NCBI RefSeq assembly: GCF_040807025.1
Contig: NC_090964.1
Span: 6,937,214 to 7,001,213 of the forward strand
Direction of reading: 5' to 3'
Origin: Struthio camelus
Taxonomy: Eukaryota; Chordata; Aves; Struthioniformes; Struthionidae
DNA length: 64,000 nucleotides
Position numbers and translations under genes: made by a program. Positions 13,263 through 26,990 of this stretch are shown here, one piece after another; positions within the stretch are counted from its first letter, which is position 1, and every line of letters starts with the position of its first letter. The notes beneath the pieces were generated by a model that worked only from the letters and a program-made list of their open reading frames with translations, made no database searches and was not told the origin of the DNA.

Positions 13263-16200
13263 TGTTTATTATTACAGCAAATAGAGCAAGAAAAGTAGTG
13301 ATAAGAAAGGGGTATTTCAATTTCAATAGTGAACTCTGCTTTTAGATAAGGAACACCTTATTTTGGGCCACTATTTCAATAAGTTACTTTCTTGCAACTT
13401 CCGACCTCCACAAGGGATGAAGGAGCATATCATTGCTTCTGAGAATACAAGCGAACTCTGAGTTTCTTCAGTTTACAGTCTACATGGCATTTCAGACTAA
13501 CTGTTTCTCGTTCTATTCATTTTATTTTGCTAAGTCAAACTACTTTGATACACTTTTTATGATTGTCACTGAGCTACACCTCAGCCAACAGTAGCCTATC
13601 ACTTACAGTAATTGTTAATAAAGTCAAATGCCATATTTCTTTGATTAATCTGCTCAGTTACCTCTTGCTCATAAAATCGTAGCGCACAGGTTTTTTGATA
13701 AAGTGGCTCTTTTGCAAAGGTCTTTAAATTGGATGTCCATAATATTGAAAGTCTCCATTTCTTGCTTCTACCCACCCTTCAGCTTCTTTCTCTTCCTCTT
13801 ACAGATGTTGTACACATCAGGACGAGCCCAGATTTCTAAAGATTATGGTCTGGAAAAGTTTCATAATACCAATTTACATTATTTTTGGAAAAAATCAACA
13901 GTAAATCATCTACATTGATGAGCAGGGCCTTGTAGAACCATGAAGTTGACTCTGTGTTCATAAATTATTTCTCCTGGCTTGACAGATCATGTTTATTCTC
14001 TGAACCCCAATAACCCTCATTGGATTCACAGACCATACCTGGGAAAAGCTGTCAGTAATTTCTTATGCACTGCCAGGCTTTATGACATAGAAGATCAGCA
14101 CCTTCTTCAGATACGTACATAAAAATAACCTCCATTACCATATCCCTGGCATAAAACTGGCTAGTTTTCAATTGGAGGTAATCAGAAATGATCTGTTTCT
14201 AAAGAGGTGATGGCAATAGGCTTCTCTACGTTAAGGGAAATCTTTGTTTTCGTATTCTGCCTCTGCGGCCGAGCTCTACGTAGATTTCTAGGAGTGCAAT
14301 TTTGTCACCCTGATGTGTGGCTGCCACTACTGGTCATCCCAGTTCTGCATCACTACCCTGTGCTATCAGTCCCTGCTAGCTGACTGCACCCAGAAACAGT
14401 ACACCATTGAGTAAACTGCTCCAGGTAAATGTTCCCCAGGAGTAACGGGTTGATTATATCTTACTGCTCCTCTTTTTGCATTTCCTCCACTAACCAAAGT
14501 AGCAAAAGCTCTATGAAACTGCAGAACTAAATCCTTCCACATGTGTAACCTTACAGGCACACGCATATTACTGTTTTTACCAGTTTCTTATTCATGCAAC
14601 CTCACAGCATTATGAAAAAAGTGGTATAGGCAAAAGTCAACAGCTGCCAAGAGAAGAGCAATAGAAATTTGTCAGTTTGACCCACACTTCCAGAATTCCT
14701 GTGAATTCCCTGCAAGCACACTGCGGGGGCAAAAACAAACAAACAAAACCATGCAGCTGAGTAGCAGAACACTGCTTCATAGGACAACTGCTCAGATTAT
14801 TTTGATACGTGAATTCATGCAAGAAAGAACTGTGTGAACCCGATTAACAACCAGAGCACCTTAAATCAGCATAACAAAGTGGGGTGAATGTACTTATGCT
14901 CAATACAGTTAAATAGTTGTAATATGATCAAACAAACTAGACGGATGTATCGTCCCTTTGTAGACATGGCCTCAGAAGGTAGGTCAGGAGCTAAGTTCAG
15001 TAGAATAGTTTCAGTTCTACAGCTCTCAACTCATAAGGCACAGTCACACACTCACTCAAAGTAAATACTATAGAGTGGAATTGCAGGTTTCTAGAGGGGA
15101 AAAAAGTTTATATACAAGACTGCATTGTTTAACAGTAACCTCACTTTTTATCAACAGTAAAACTCTTCTGGTTGATTTGATAATATACCTTTTGGATAAA
15201 CAGTGTACAAAATCTCTGTTACAAATTCATTTGTCTCAAAGCATTTGAAGGTCTTTATTGAGTTGTTCCCTAGTCAATTAAAAACATATACACAGAAAGA
15301 GTGAATTCTAATTTGCTTTGTTCTTTTACAACCTTTAATCTCAGTGTTAGGAAAATAACGTACGAGAATAATGTTGCATGAACTATGGTTACTAAATTTC
15401 AGAGATGAAGAAAACATAAGGTAGCAGATGGCATGAAGATGATATATACGAAGAAATGTAAATAGTAGGGAAACTCACACAATCAAAAAATGTAAGACAG
15501 AACTGAAAGTGCATGCAAGACCCCTGGGAGAGCAGAGAAGATGAAGTAACAGCTGAGCTGAAAGACTTCAGACTTTCCTTACTCAGAAATGACAAAACAC
15601 CAACAGGGAGCTCTAATCTAGTAGAAAAGACCCTTAGTATCTGGGGGAGTCAAGATTATTTTGAAAGGTCCTTCAAACAAACAGGGAATGAGTGGAATAA
15701 ACAAGGATGGAGCTTGCAGGTGCCAACAAATATATTCAAATACTCTTTGAACCAAAAAACAACAACAACAAAAACCCACAACCCTCAACTATTTCAGAAT
15801 TGTAATCAATAGGTAATGAAGATCTTATAACAGAGCTGATAAGAGAAAAAAATCTTGGATTGAATAATGACAAGATGAATTGTTTACATTAAGCAGAAGA
15901 CCAAACAAAAAGCAGCTTGGTCACTAACCAGAAGAGTTCTAATAACCAGAAACAGCCATAGCGTTACTATAGGGTTAGGAAGAGATGTAGCCTGCACATT
16001 AGCATCATTTGGTACAGAACCTGCACTCCCAATCATAGGAACAATTGCAGCTGCACAATTTTCTATCTAGTAGTCCTAACTTTTTATGTTGTAGCCTGTT
16101 GAGTTAATGAACAGAATATTGACCCATCTGCATGTGATAGAAGAGTTTGGACAAAGACCAAGGTATTTCCGATCCTTTGATAAAAAAAAGAAGTTATCAA

Positions 16201-19200
16201 TAACAGAACAACACTGCTAAATGGAAGCTACCAAATACTGTACTAACGTAGAAGATACCGCCAGGTGAAGGGAGGTATGCTCGAGAAGTGGGCTTAGTTC
16301 ACAGCTGCAGTTCAGTTGAAGAAGTAGTTACTTAAGCATTCGTCCTTTGGAAAATAGTAACTATTTTAAACATTTGTATTTTTAATAGTTGTTAGAAACT
16401 AGAACAGAAAGAAGTGGTTTATTCCTTTTTTCCTGCAAGATTTGCTCTCATCAGTGACAGGTCTGTGAAATACATCTACTAACTTAAGAAACTGTTAGGA
16501 TTAGTCCCAATTATTATTCTACCAACCGTGGGAGGCAGAGGGAAGAAAAAACAAGTGACCTTGTGTTAACAAAGATCTAGGCAAACCTACATTCAAAAGT
16601 TGGAGAGGTTTTTTTGTCCTTATCTGCACCAAAAATACTGCCATCTGTACCCACATATACAACCTGCCACCTAAAGATGCTACCTACGTCTCCCTCTCCA
16701 ACAGGAAAGCCAGAAACCACAAGATGAGGGGGGATACTGAAATATACACCGGCAAGGGCGCTTGAGTTTGGCTGAAAAGTTACAGGAATTTCAAAGAGAA
16801 ACTGCTGGGCCATACATTTTCTTAATATATCTGTTTACTAAGCACCAAAGATCAAGCTCAGTTCATAAAACCCAGGAAAATGAGGAGTTGCTGGTTTCTG
16901 AAGTGGCCCTTCCATACAACTGCAGATAATACTGCATCAGTGCCAGAAAGTGACATACCTTGTCTTGTGAACCGAGACAGCGCACTGAGAAGACACCAAA
17001 CTGTCTAACAAATCTGTCTGTACCTAGTGAAAAAAACAAAAAATACTGCATTCTGAGCATCAGAAAGAGAATCACAGAGAGAAAAAGGCAGCACTGTGTC
17101 CAAAAGACAGCATTAAAGAAATATGAGACAACTATCTAAATAGTCTGTGTGATTGCAGATCCCATTGAAATCACCCTCATGGTGCTCCCTCCATCATGAA
17201 GATGCATTTTGTGACAGGTGGCTCTCTCTGTTTGTCTCATGCAAGTACATTTCCACAGCAGAGCACCACAAAGTTCATTGCGTCTAAATCACAACTATTC
17301 TCATTTTGTATCTTATTCTGCCCCGAGCTGGATTTGTCTAGGTGATTTATGAGGTGAACTGTGGCTATGCAAGTCTTCTCTCCTGAACGGAGAAACAATT
17401 CAGATAAGAAACAAATCTTCTCTGAGTTAATAAAGGAAACTGGACTTATCCAAATTCACTAAGGTATTTATTATACATCTAGGCCAGATGAAGCTTAGCA
17501 CATTTAATACATATGAAACTGCAGATAGCTGCTAGGAAGAACAGAAAACAAACAAAAAAAGATTCACAAGTTTCTTAGTAACTTAAATTACGCCGCTAAA
17601 GTAACAGAAAAGCAAGAGTTGCTGGCAATAGCAACAGATAGCTATCAATTCCAGCTTGCTGCTAACAGTAACACAAACGAATTTAAAAGCTGTTGGCTCT
17701 ATGTCCCCTTAGGTATCCTCAGGCTGAGGGACTGCTAAATTGTAATCAGTGTGAACACATAACCACCAACAGGCACTGCATTACTTTTGCAGCTGTTGAT
17801 TTTATAAATTGTCTTGAGGTTCTTTGTAATGAAAGGTATTGTATGCAATTACAGAAAAAAGAAGATGGTAACTTATGGGCCCGGTCCTGTGAAAAGCTGC
17901 ATGTTCTTTGATGACTCAGCACTTCATGGGTGATCATCAGCACTTTGTAGCTGTGAGCTCAATTCTAAGATATAATTTGCAAGAAATAACCTGAAGTTAT
18001 ACCACAGAGATTTATCAGTTGGGAGTAGACCAAGTACAGGATTCTTAAAAAAGCAATGAAGTCACCGAATTAAAAATTTTAAGCATAAAAATCATTAAGT
18101 CATCCAAGTCCATTTACAATTATTGATGGGAAATCCATCTACTCCAGATGGGAAGAGGTCACTCTCCTTCTTTTCCCAGGGCAAGTCTATGAATAATTTG
18201 AGTGATTAAAGCTCAAAGCAGGTGTGAAAATAAGAAGGACCAGTAAGGCACACGGGAAAGAAACCACACTCAGAGGAAGATACTTAGCTTTCATTCTGGA
18301 ATCAAAAGATGGCTCCCTCCATTCTCCCCAGGATTCTCAGACAAAGTCCAGAGAGCCTGGAAATACAGATGAATTTGTATACTTTTTCTAAGAATTGGCA
18401 CATTGAAATCTTATTTTCACTTGTTCGGTTTCCTTTTCCTTCCTCCATCAGAGATGACCTAAATTCGGAGCTGAAGTATTCACAGGATCCTTGCTTGGAA
18501 TATAAAACAACAACAGCAAAAACACTGGGCTGCAAAAGAGGCAAAATAACAGGAGGGAAAATTGCAGCGAAGACCTCCCTGAATAAGAGGAGGTCACAAA
18601 CACTGCAGAAATAGATGCTGAAGTAGTACTATCCAGAGACAGTGGACACAAAGTGATTGCATTTACAGAAACCTAGTTGAAGACAGGTGGGCAGGATGCG
18701 AATCTAAGCAGCTGGCCACAGTTCTGGGAATACCCAACGTATCTCAAAATTTCCTCTCAGATATATAACTGTATTCTTTGTGCAAAAAGCTCAGGGATAC
18801 ACTGATATCCAAAAGTCTCTTGGTGCAATAAAAACTTGAAAACATATCAGAAAAATACTCACATGGAATTAAACAGCTACAGAATGGGGGGAGGCTATAT
18901 TTTAAATGTTAAAGAGAAAAAGTTATGGCTACACATCTAGAACCAGGTAATCAGTCGCATGGAACACTCATGCAGCTTATTATTTAAAAAAAAAAAGTTA
19001 CTTACAAATACATTTCCTTCATTTTGTTTGGTCAATTTCAGCTAAAAGAATCAACAGAAACTAAGATTATAATCTGTGCCATTTTAAAATTCCATTCAAC
19101 AGATGTTCATAAACAGATTACTTGAGCCAAATTTCAGTTCCCCAAAAGGATGCTCAGCCAAAGAGCTTTTGCACATTGATGAAAAGTCCTACTTTTTTTG

Positions 19201-20690
19201 CTCGTAAAGATTGCTTTTCTGAGACATCAAATCCTCTTACCCTCATTACAAAGTTCTCACCAGCATGAAACATATTTTTCATTTCAATTTCCTATAGTAT
19301 TTTTTTTTTTCCAAAAATGGCATTTGATGTTCCCAGCACAAGACAACTTTCCTTCACTTCTTTTGTATGTCATATCCGCAATACGGTATAAAGTGATTGT
19401 CTTAGGGACAAGGCTCTGTTCTTTTTCTAAAGATGAAAAAATACAACTGGTACTAATAAATATTTACTTAATGCAAGGAAAGAGGACTTCAACAATTAAG
19501 TATGGAAATTACAGAAAAAAAATTGATCTTTGGAAATGGTAAAGAGGTAAGAACGCAGTCTTTTCATGACAATTACTGCTCCATAGTTCCTTTCGGGACA
19601 CAGACAGTTTCTTTAAAAGCACAATCTAGAAATACCCCAAAATCACATAAATTATAAGTCTCTTGAGGATTTCAGCTGCAAGTGCAACAGAAGACACAAA
19701 GTATCAGGATGCATAATAAAAACAGGGTTGTACCTTCTTGTCCATGTTAAAAAGGGGGGGCAGGACTGAAGCGGAAAGTTTTTTTACTTAATTACTATCA
19801 GCGTTCATTGGGGACTTTCTAGAACGTATATCTTATACTTGGACCTAAATGCAGGGAAGAGTCAGCCTTGATCTGATTCCTTCTGACAATATGTTTCTTA
19901 AATTAGAAGTCCCACAGCTAGAACGTTGACATCACCACTACTACTCCTCCACCACCTGAGAATCTCTTACATATTATCAATCTATTAATCTGGAAAAGAG
20001 TTAGCATGGGAAAAAAATATTTTCTAGATAGCTTTTCATTTTAATACTCTTTAGGTTTGTAATATCTTTCATCCAAGGATCACTCCTTTGAAATATGGAG
20101 TCTCAGAACACTTTCAGAAAAAAATATAAACTTGAAGGTCTTCTGAAAACGATAAAACATCAAAAGAGTGAGCATCCACCTGTGATGCAGTTACAAGAGT
20201 CTCCTACTGCAGCATTTCACACATATTCAATTCACCTTCTGGTTACAGCTTACAAGTTTGTGGTATGTAGAAGGAACAGCAGAGCTGGTTAAAGATTTTC
20301 TCTTGCTTCACATACTCTGCAAGCTTCTCATTAACTCATACATGACTTTAATCAGTGCTGAAGCACACACTTTCAGCATGCATCATGACCGGTCTGGAAA
20401 AAAAACTCACTCAATAAAATATTATCAAAACCATGAATTAGTAAAGAAAAAGGCAACCTTTTTCTAAAGTGACTGCTGATTTTCATATAGAAAGGGTTAA
20501 ACTGTCCTTCACTGATCCAGAAGAGGTAATAAAACAGAACTTTAAGGACAAAAATGGAGCACTTCAGGAGATTATCCTGAAGAGCTATATTCAAGATGAC
20601 AGAAGACAAAACCTTATTCCTAAAGCACAGATGCTTCTAAAACAAGAGCTGGCCCATTTTAAAAAGCACGCTACCAACCCCTTATAATGA
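13263..20690. other. AT-rich non-coding DNA, 7.4 kb
   Basis: No recognisable exon or RNA gene. Around 15,510-15,960 and 18,450-18,700 the text has the indel-rich, stop-rich look of old LINE sequence, but I could not match it to a CR1 segment. Around 17,870-17,930 there is a possible scrap of an ancient amniote interspersed repeat. Confidence 0.5.
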
Positions 20691-20853
20691 ATAAGCAAAA
20701 CGAAGGGGAATCAGCGTTTCCTTGCAGGGCTGTGGAGCTCGGAGGAAGGGGCATTTCGGTGGATGTGCTAGCAGAGCTCAGATGCATGCCTTGCACTTAT
20801 GCAGCCGGCAGTGGCGGGCGGGGGGGGCAGAGTAAGCCTGAGAAAAACCCATC

Positions 20854-21247
20854 AGAGCTCCTGTCCTCCCCTTTCAGCGTTAATGGGAGGGATAGGAGGC
20901 TATGGGAGCTGCAGTGGGGGATGGGGATGGCAGAGGGGGTGGGGAGAAGCCGAGCGAGGCCTTACAACCATCAGCAGCTCTTGTTCTCCTCTCCTTTCAG
21001 CGCGAACGGGAGGATGCGAAGCCCACGGAGCCGGGGATGGGATGGGGGAAGCGGAGCGGGATCATAGCTTAGCTTTTGTCCTCTCTCCACAGGGTTAATA
21101 GGAGGACACGAAGCCAGTGTAACCGGGATTTGGAGGGGTGGGAAGAGAGCAAAGGCCTTGGATCACCGTTTCTTGCCCCGCGGGGTTAAGGGCAGGATGC
21201 GGAGCCCTCGCGGAGGGGCAGCGTTAGGGGTCTGCGGGGTCCGACCC
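20854..21247 (+). repeat. Degenerate tandem repeat, units about 92 bp
   Basis: A shared module of a pyrimidine tract ending in AG, then GTTAAT/GAAC, GGGAGGA and TGCGAAGCC-like words, recurs with the AG at 20,777-ish... more precisely near 20,877, 21,000 and 21,092, with a fourth weaker copy near 21,184. The last three are spaced about 92 bp apart. The copies have diverged, so it is not a recent expansion. Confidence 0.55.
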
Positions 21248-22736
21248 CGGTGGGGTGGGGGAGCAAACTTCAGCCGGTCCCAGGCCTGACTGGGCGGAAA
21301 AACGAGGCAATAAGTTATGCTGGGGCAGGCTCCGTGGGCTGGGGGGGGCTCGGGTCCCTCACCCGCGCCGCCAACGGCTTCCCGGCCAATGGGGTCGGGC
21401 GGGCCCAGGTGTGCGAGGCTGCTCGGAGGGATGAGAAAGAAAATTGTTTGGGGGGGGGGGGGGGGAAGGAAAGAGGGCAGCGGTGCTGCCGGCCCACTCG
21501 GGCCCTGCGAGGGGGGCAGCCCCGGCGGAAACAAAAGCTCCGAGGGGCGCTCACCTGGCGGCGGCACCGCGTCGTGTGGAGGCGGCGGGGGGGGGGGGGG
21601 AAGGCCAGGCCCGACCCCAACCTCGGGAAGGGGAAACTTTCCCAAACTTTGCTGCTCCAGCACCTCACCGGTGCGGGGGGGGGGGGGGGATGAGGAACGG
21701 CCCCCGCCGGGGACGACAGGGCAGAGCCGAGGCGCGCCCCCCCCCCTTCAACCGCCGCCGCCGCGCGGGAGGGGGAGGGGGCGCTGTTCCCGGCTCCGCG
21801 CGCCGCGTTTTCCCGCTCACCCCCCTCCCTCGCCGAGAGCTCCCCGCGCCTCCTCACTCCTCCGCGCCTCCCGACCCCTCCGCCGGCGCCGGCGCTCGCT
21901 TTTTTCACCTAACCTCCCCTCCCCCTCCCTCCCTCCTCCCTCCTGGCTTATCCCGCCCCAGGCCGCGGGGGGAGCGTAACGCTTCTTTCCCCCCCGTTTC
22001 TGTAACGGCCGCCCGCGAGGGGAAGAGCAGGACGGAGCCTTATCGCGGCTGAGGGCGGAGAGGCGGTTGGGACTACTTCGCGTTCCTGCCACGGCCTGCG
22101 CGGAGGAAGCCCGGTGTGCGAGAGGCAGCGCGGTGACGCGGCTCTTCTCAGCGCTTCCTGGAAACTCCCGCTTAGGAGCGGGGGGGGGGGGGGGGGGAAG
22201 AGTCCCAGGCCGGGAGCGGTGGGCGGGGGGGGGGGCGCCACGGCCTCCTTCCCTCCGCCGCACCGGGGACGCGCACACGCAGCCAGAGCAGCCCCCCCCC
22301 CAGCCCACTGACACCCCCTCAAACTGCCCCCCCTCTTCCTGCCATTAGGGAGCAGAGAAGTCAGCGATAAACTCCCCCATACCGCCCCCTCCCGCCCCAT
22401 ACAGGCTGGGGGAGGGCAGGGCACCTTCTTTTCCTAACCAGGGGAACAGCACCCCCCCCAAAAAAAAAGAGGGGTGGGGGGGGAGCGGCAGAAACGGCTT
22501 AGCTTGGCCAGGGGGGGCGCAGAGCCCTTCATGCTGGGCTGGGGAGGGGAAGGGGGCATGGGGAGAAACAGGCCGACTGGGGGTGCGGGGGGGGCAACGA
22601 CCCCCCCTCCCCTAAAAATACCCCCTTCGTGTGTTTCCTTGGCGTGGGGGGGGGTGGAGATGGGGGAGGCAAACAGCCCGGCTGGCCTGAGCCCCTCCTT
22701 GCGCGGGGAAGGGAGCCGGATCGGGCTCGGTAGCTG

Positions 22737-22752
22737 CAGCAGCAGCAGCAGA
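22737..22752. repeat. Short GCA trinucleotide repeat
   Basis: Five consecutive GCA units at the right side of the large CpG island. It is not in a recognised coding frame. Confidence 0.8.
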
Positions 22753-23150
22753 GTTAATGCGAGAGCGCCTGAGCGCGGGGGGGAGGGGAGGCAGAGTTTG
22801 TAAATGGAAACACTGGTACATAAGCATTTAGCACAATCGGGCTGGAAAGCTCCAACTGCAAAGGGCTGAGAACAAAAAAAAAAAAAAAAAAGAAGAAAAA
22901 GTAAAAAAAAAAAAAAAGCCTCCCTTTGCCGCCCCCTGGCTGCCACTGCGCTCAGCGAAAAGTGCGATGAAATAAAAAGGGTATCTGCTAAACTCCTGTC
23001 TCTTCTTCCCAGCTGCTTGCAATTCTCGGTAAAAGGAGCCGTGTATGCCTTCTTAGATAACCGGGCACAACTGGCGCAAAGGCGCCGGGAGGCTCGGGTT
23101 AGCCCTGCTTTTCTATACCTGCCCTTTTCCCCCCATGAACTTTGAGGGTT

Positions 23151-26100
23151 GGGTCCTCCTCAGGCGCAGATTTCCCTACTTTAGATGTCAAATGAGAAAC
23201 CCACGTGACTCTCCTTTGCTGGAGAAATTTAACAAATGAAACCAGCTCTCACACCTGTGTGGGTTTTTCTCACTTTGAATACAATAGGTTATTCTTTATT
23301 CCTGGTTGTGAATCCACTTCTGTTCCCCTCAGTCCCAAACAAGAGAGACTTTCTTCCGAAGGCGCTAAAACCCCTTCCCATTACATCCAGCTAAAGGATA
23401 CCTGCAAATCGGAGGGCTCCGGGGTCCTCAGTACAGGCACTAGCACACCCTAGTAACGAGACAAGAATAAAAATGCAAAGTGCAGGTAAGCCACAAAAGC
23501 TGAAGGAGAAAAACAGGAGAGGAAAGCGAGGCCGCTGATGAATGGCCGTAAGGTGAAGACAAGTACACGCAGCATCGATAAATACCGTACGGTTCGTTAG
23601 GTACCGACGCCGGTGACTCTGCCTAACAGCTGCAGACCTGACTTGCGCCGAGTCCTCTAGCTTGTTGCCGGGTCTCCCCAGCTCTGCCTGTTCCCATAGC
23701 TCTTGACATTAGAAAAACCTTCCACTGCGTCTGTGCGTTTCAGCGATGGTGGGGTTGCACTCAGTGAAACAGGCACCAGGTAATGAAATTATGTGGAAGA
23801 GAAAGATTAATTATGGCGAGTAGGTGCCCACACATGCTGTTAGCAAGCAAGCATTTCCACAGAAATTTTGCGAGTTCTGGATGCCCAGCACCTTTAACAA
23901 ACCTCCATTTCCTTATCACCGGTCTCTAAGTTTGTATGTGGGCTCATTTACAAACATAAAATCCACATGTAAATTGAGGGTGAAGGGTTAAGAAGACCCA
24001 GTTGGCCTAGACCTGCTGATCTCTTTGAAGTTACTGTCTCCTACGTTGTTTATTGCTTTAAATTAAGTAGTTCGGGGCATATTGGAAACTCCAGCCTTCA
24101 GCTCGTAAGAATTTTCAGGACAAGGAGAGAAGCATCTAATGAGCGTAAGCTCGTCCAGCACTGGTCACTTAAAGATGATCTATGCTCTATATTAAGCCGG
24201 AGGTCCCTTTTAGTATCTGACTTCTAGTTAGTCACTCTCTTCGTTGCACTTTTACTATGTTGATCTTTGTATTATGATCAGTACAGAACATCTTGTAAAT
24301 ATATGTATTTATTCTGTCAGTCTTACACTGCTTTCCTTCTACCATCAAAATATTAAAACACAAAAGCTTGCTGATTACTCATAAACAGATCTATGAATCT
24401 GCACACAGACAGCTTTCCTTGGAGCAAGTCAGCAAATTAAAAACAACTTCTTCAAAAACCTTTGGCTGCGAACCGATTGCTTTCGGATTCTTGTTTTTTC
24501 CCTCAATAAAAAAGGCAGGTCCTAGGGAAAGCTAATAAACAGCCTCTATTGAAAAGCCAATAGTGCACCAGATTCTGATGTTAGTTGTTTTGGCATAATT
24601 GCAATTTTCCGTTTAGATAGCAGGAGATAGGAAAATGCCACTCTGTCTACATGCCCCATTAGTATAAATCCTCTAGGATACTTCAAGGGGATAAAGGGTC
24701 TACCGATAAAGAATTTATTCAATAGTCTGGACTAAAAAGCTGTACATCGCCTGGTAGGTAGTTTAAATGACCAGTGAGACGATTGTCAGAAGGCTAAAAA
24801 AATCCCAATAGATTAAAATGAAGAACTCAAATTCTTACTGTCCAGTTGCAGGAGATGCAAGCACTGGAGGGGAAAAAAATCTCTACAGCGCCTTGATTTC
24901 ACGAACTCTTAATTGAGGCAATATGTTTTACTCCTAAGTGTCCATTTAGCGTGCGCTAGTCTGAGTAAGTTACTGTTTGTCTTCCTGTTTTTATGGAAAC
25001 CACTCTAGTATTGACCACTTTAATATTAACCACTTGAATATTTTTAGTGATTCCTGAAAACGGTACCTCCCACGCTCTCGGTTCAGCAAAGGAACCCTCA
25101 GCGCGTGGCTCTTTAAGGGGTAAAGAGACCCTTTGACAAGTTTGGGGTTCTGTGATCAAGTGTTAATGAAGCATTCAATGTGTGAAGCTTGTTTAGTTAA
25201 CAATAATGTTAATTGCTAGGCCTGCAGACAATTTAGAACCGAAAACTGATTCATAACCGATACGTAAAGATTTTGCAATTGGAATTGATTTAACTGTAGC
25301 GTTGATAATAGATCAAATACAAATCCCTCTCCTGCTATTGCGTTAGCTCCTCAGTGCCAAGCAGAAGGGCAATCTTGCTTGATTAGGAAAAAGAAAAAGA
25401 TGAAATGGTTGAGACTTGTGTTTCATTAAAAAAACAATACTGCATCAGTTGTAGTTTTTGTACCTGTATTTTTGGCATTCTAGCTGAAAGTGCTTTTTAT
25501 GTAAAAAGTTCTTCATGTGAGCAGAGATCATTCTGAATCTGGACTACAGAACCTAGTAAAAAAGGTGTTAGTTTTATGTAGCTGCTGTTTTAGCACTAAG
25601 CACACATTAAAGAAGGAAAGCTGTGGCTATCAGACTGGAGCGCTCAGTGCTCCCACACGGTACCTCTGAAGTGATATTACTGATTTATCTTATACTGGAA
25701 GAGACTATTCTCTTCATCCTTCGAGCCTCCTGCTAGGCCTCTGGCAGAGGAGTTTACAGGAGCTTCCCAAATAGGAAAGGAAAAAAAAAAAGTCAGTTAA
25801 ATGATTTATTTGTGAGCCAGCAGCTGAAGAAACATGGCCATGTGAAGGGAATCCCACTGTTAACGAAAGAAAGGTTTCCATGCCTGCATGCTTAAGCTGA
25901 AGCCTGTGCAACGCTGTAGCCTAGTCACAGTTCCTAAACTCTGCAAAAATAGGGCATTTCCATGCTCCAAGTTGAGGCAACACAAACACTGGGGACAACG
26001 GGACGGCAGAGTTTGCTCAAATGCATCAGCTGTGCGGATGCAGTCGCGGGTGTCTCCGTTCACCTTCCCACCTCTCGCTGGCTGCAGGTCGCAGGAGCTA

Positions 26101-26990
26101 TAGCCGTGAGGATTAGGAGATGCGGAGATGACGGAGCCAAAGCAAACACGTTGAAGAAGTTGGGCAAGAACTTTCGGAAGAGCACGTTTCAAGAGCGCTT
26201 TTCAGCCAGTCGCACGACCTGTTTGGGACTTGGCATGGCTGCGTTAATCCTGGTGACAAAAGGGGTCAAGCAGAGTTAGAAGAGACAAGTGTCTCCTCTC
26301 TGTGGCTGCTGAGGAAAGCGAGCACAAAGGTAGCACCAAGGAGCAGAACTTGCCAAGGCAATATGCTTATTTTTCAGAAGACACACATTAACAGAATTGT
26401 TTCCTTGACAAATCAGTTCAAGCCCACGCACGTATCCTGCAAGATGCATTACGCTTGAGGACACAGTCTCTTGCATTTCCCAAACGTCTCCGTTACCCTA
26501 CTGCCAATCTTCTGTAGAAGACACTTTGTTGCAATTTGTAGTCCCTCAAGCTAAAAACAATTCAAAATACTTACGCTCTTTCTTTTAATGGGTGGAAAAA
26601 CGCTCCTGTGTATAATTCCAAAGACACAGTAAACACTAGCGGAAGTGGCTCAACTTGTCTTTTTTTAACTTTTCAGGTGAACTTGCACTCTTCCCAAATC
26701 TTGTCACTGTTCTCCTGGCCTCGGTCGATTTAGACTATTTCAGTGACTGCTGATTGCATCGCTCAGTAGCTTGAAAGAGAGCGAAGCAGTGGATGGAAGC
26801 GACACGAAAGCACGCTCCATCCCCAAAAGCATAACGGTAGGATGCAGGGAGCCGCAGGGATGTCACAGTGCGGCCCTACGCAAGACACTTTATGCGCGCC
26901 TGAAGGAACCCGACAAGACACTAATTCGCCTTGCACACTTCAGGCAGCATCTGATTGCACGTTTATATATTTTCTGAGTATATAATTACC
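23151..26990. other. AT-rich non-coding DNA with candidate conserved block
   Basis: No exon or RNA gene recognised. The block at about 25,180-25,340 has many TTAAT, AATTG and GATAA words and no simple repeats, as in conserved enhancers; this is an impression only. Confidence 0.5.

Larger units (their letters stand above)
20690..23150. promoter_or_regulatory. Large CpG island with G-run cluster
   Basis: The strongest CpG island of the window, about 2.4 kb. The plus strand carries G runs of 16 (21,450-21,465), 14 (21,587-21,600), 15 (21,675-21,689), 18 (22,180-22,197) and 11 (22,225-22,235) bases. A degenerate tandem repeat occupies the left edge. Both strands stay open for 100-220 codons through composition alone; peptides are Gly/Pro/Arg/Ala-rich and match neither ARID1A exon 1 nor any other protein. 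It is probably a promoter of an unidentified, possibly non-coding, transcript. Confidence 0.55.

Noticed and set aside
21315-22424. Long Pro/Gly/Ala/Arg-rich frames on both strands, considered as ARID1A exon 1
   Set aside because: None has the ARID1A start or its Gln/Tyr/Pro repeats. High GC without stops explains the frames, and both strands are open equally.
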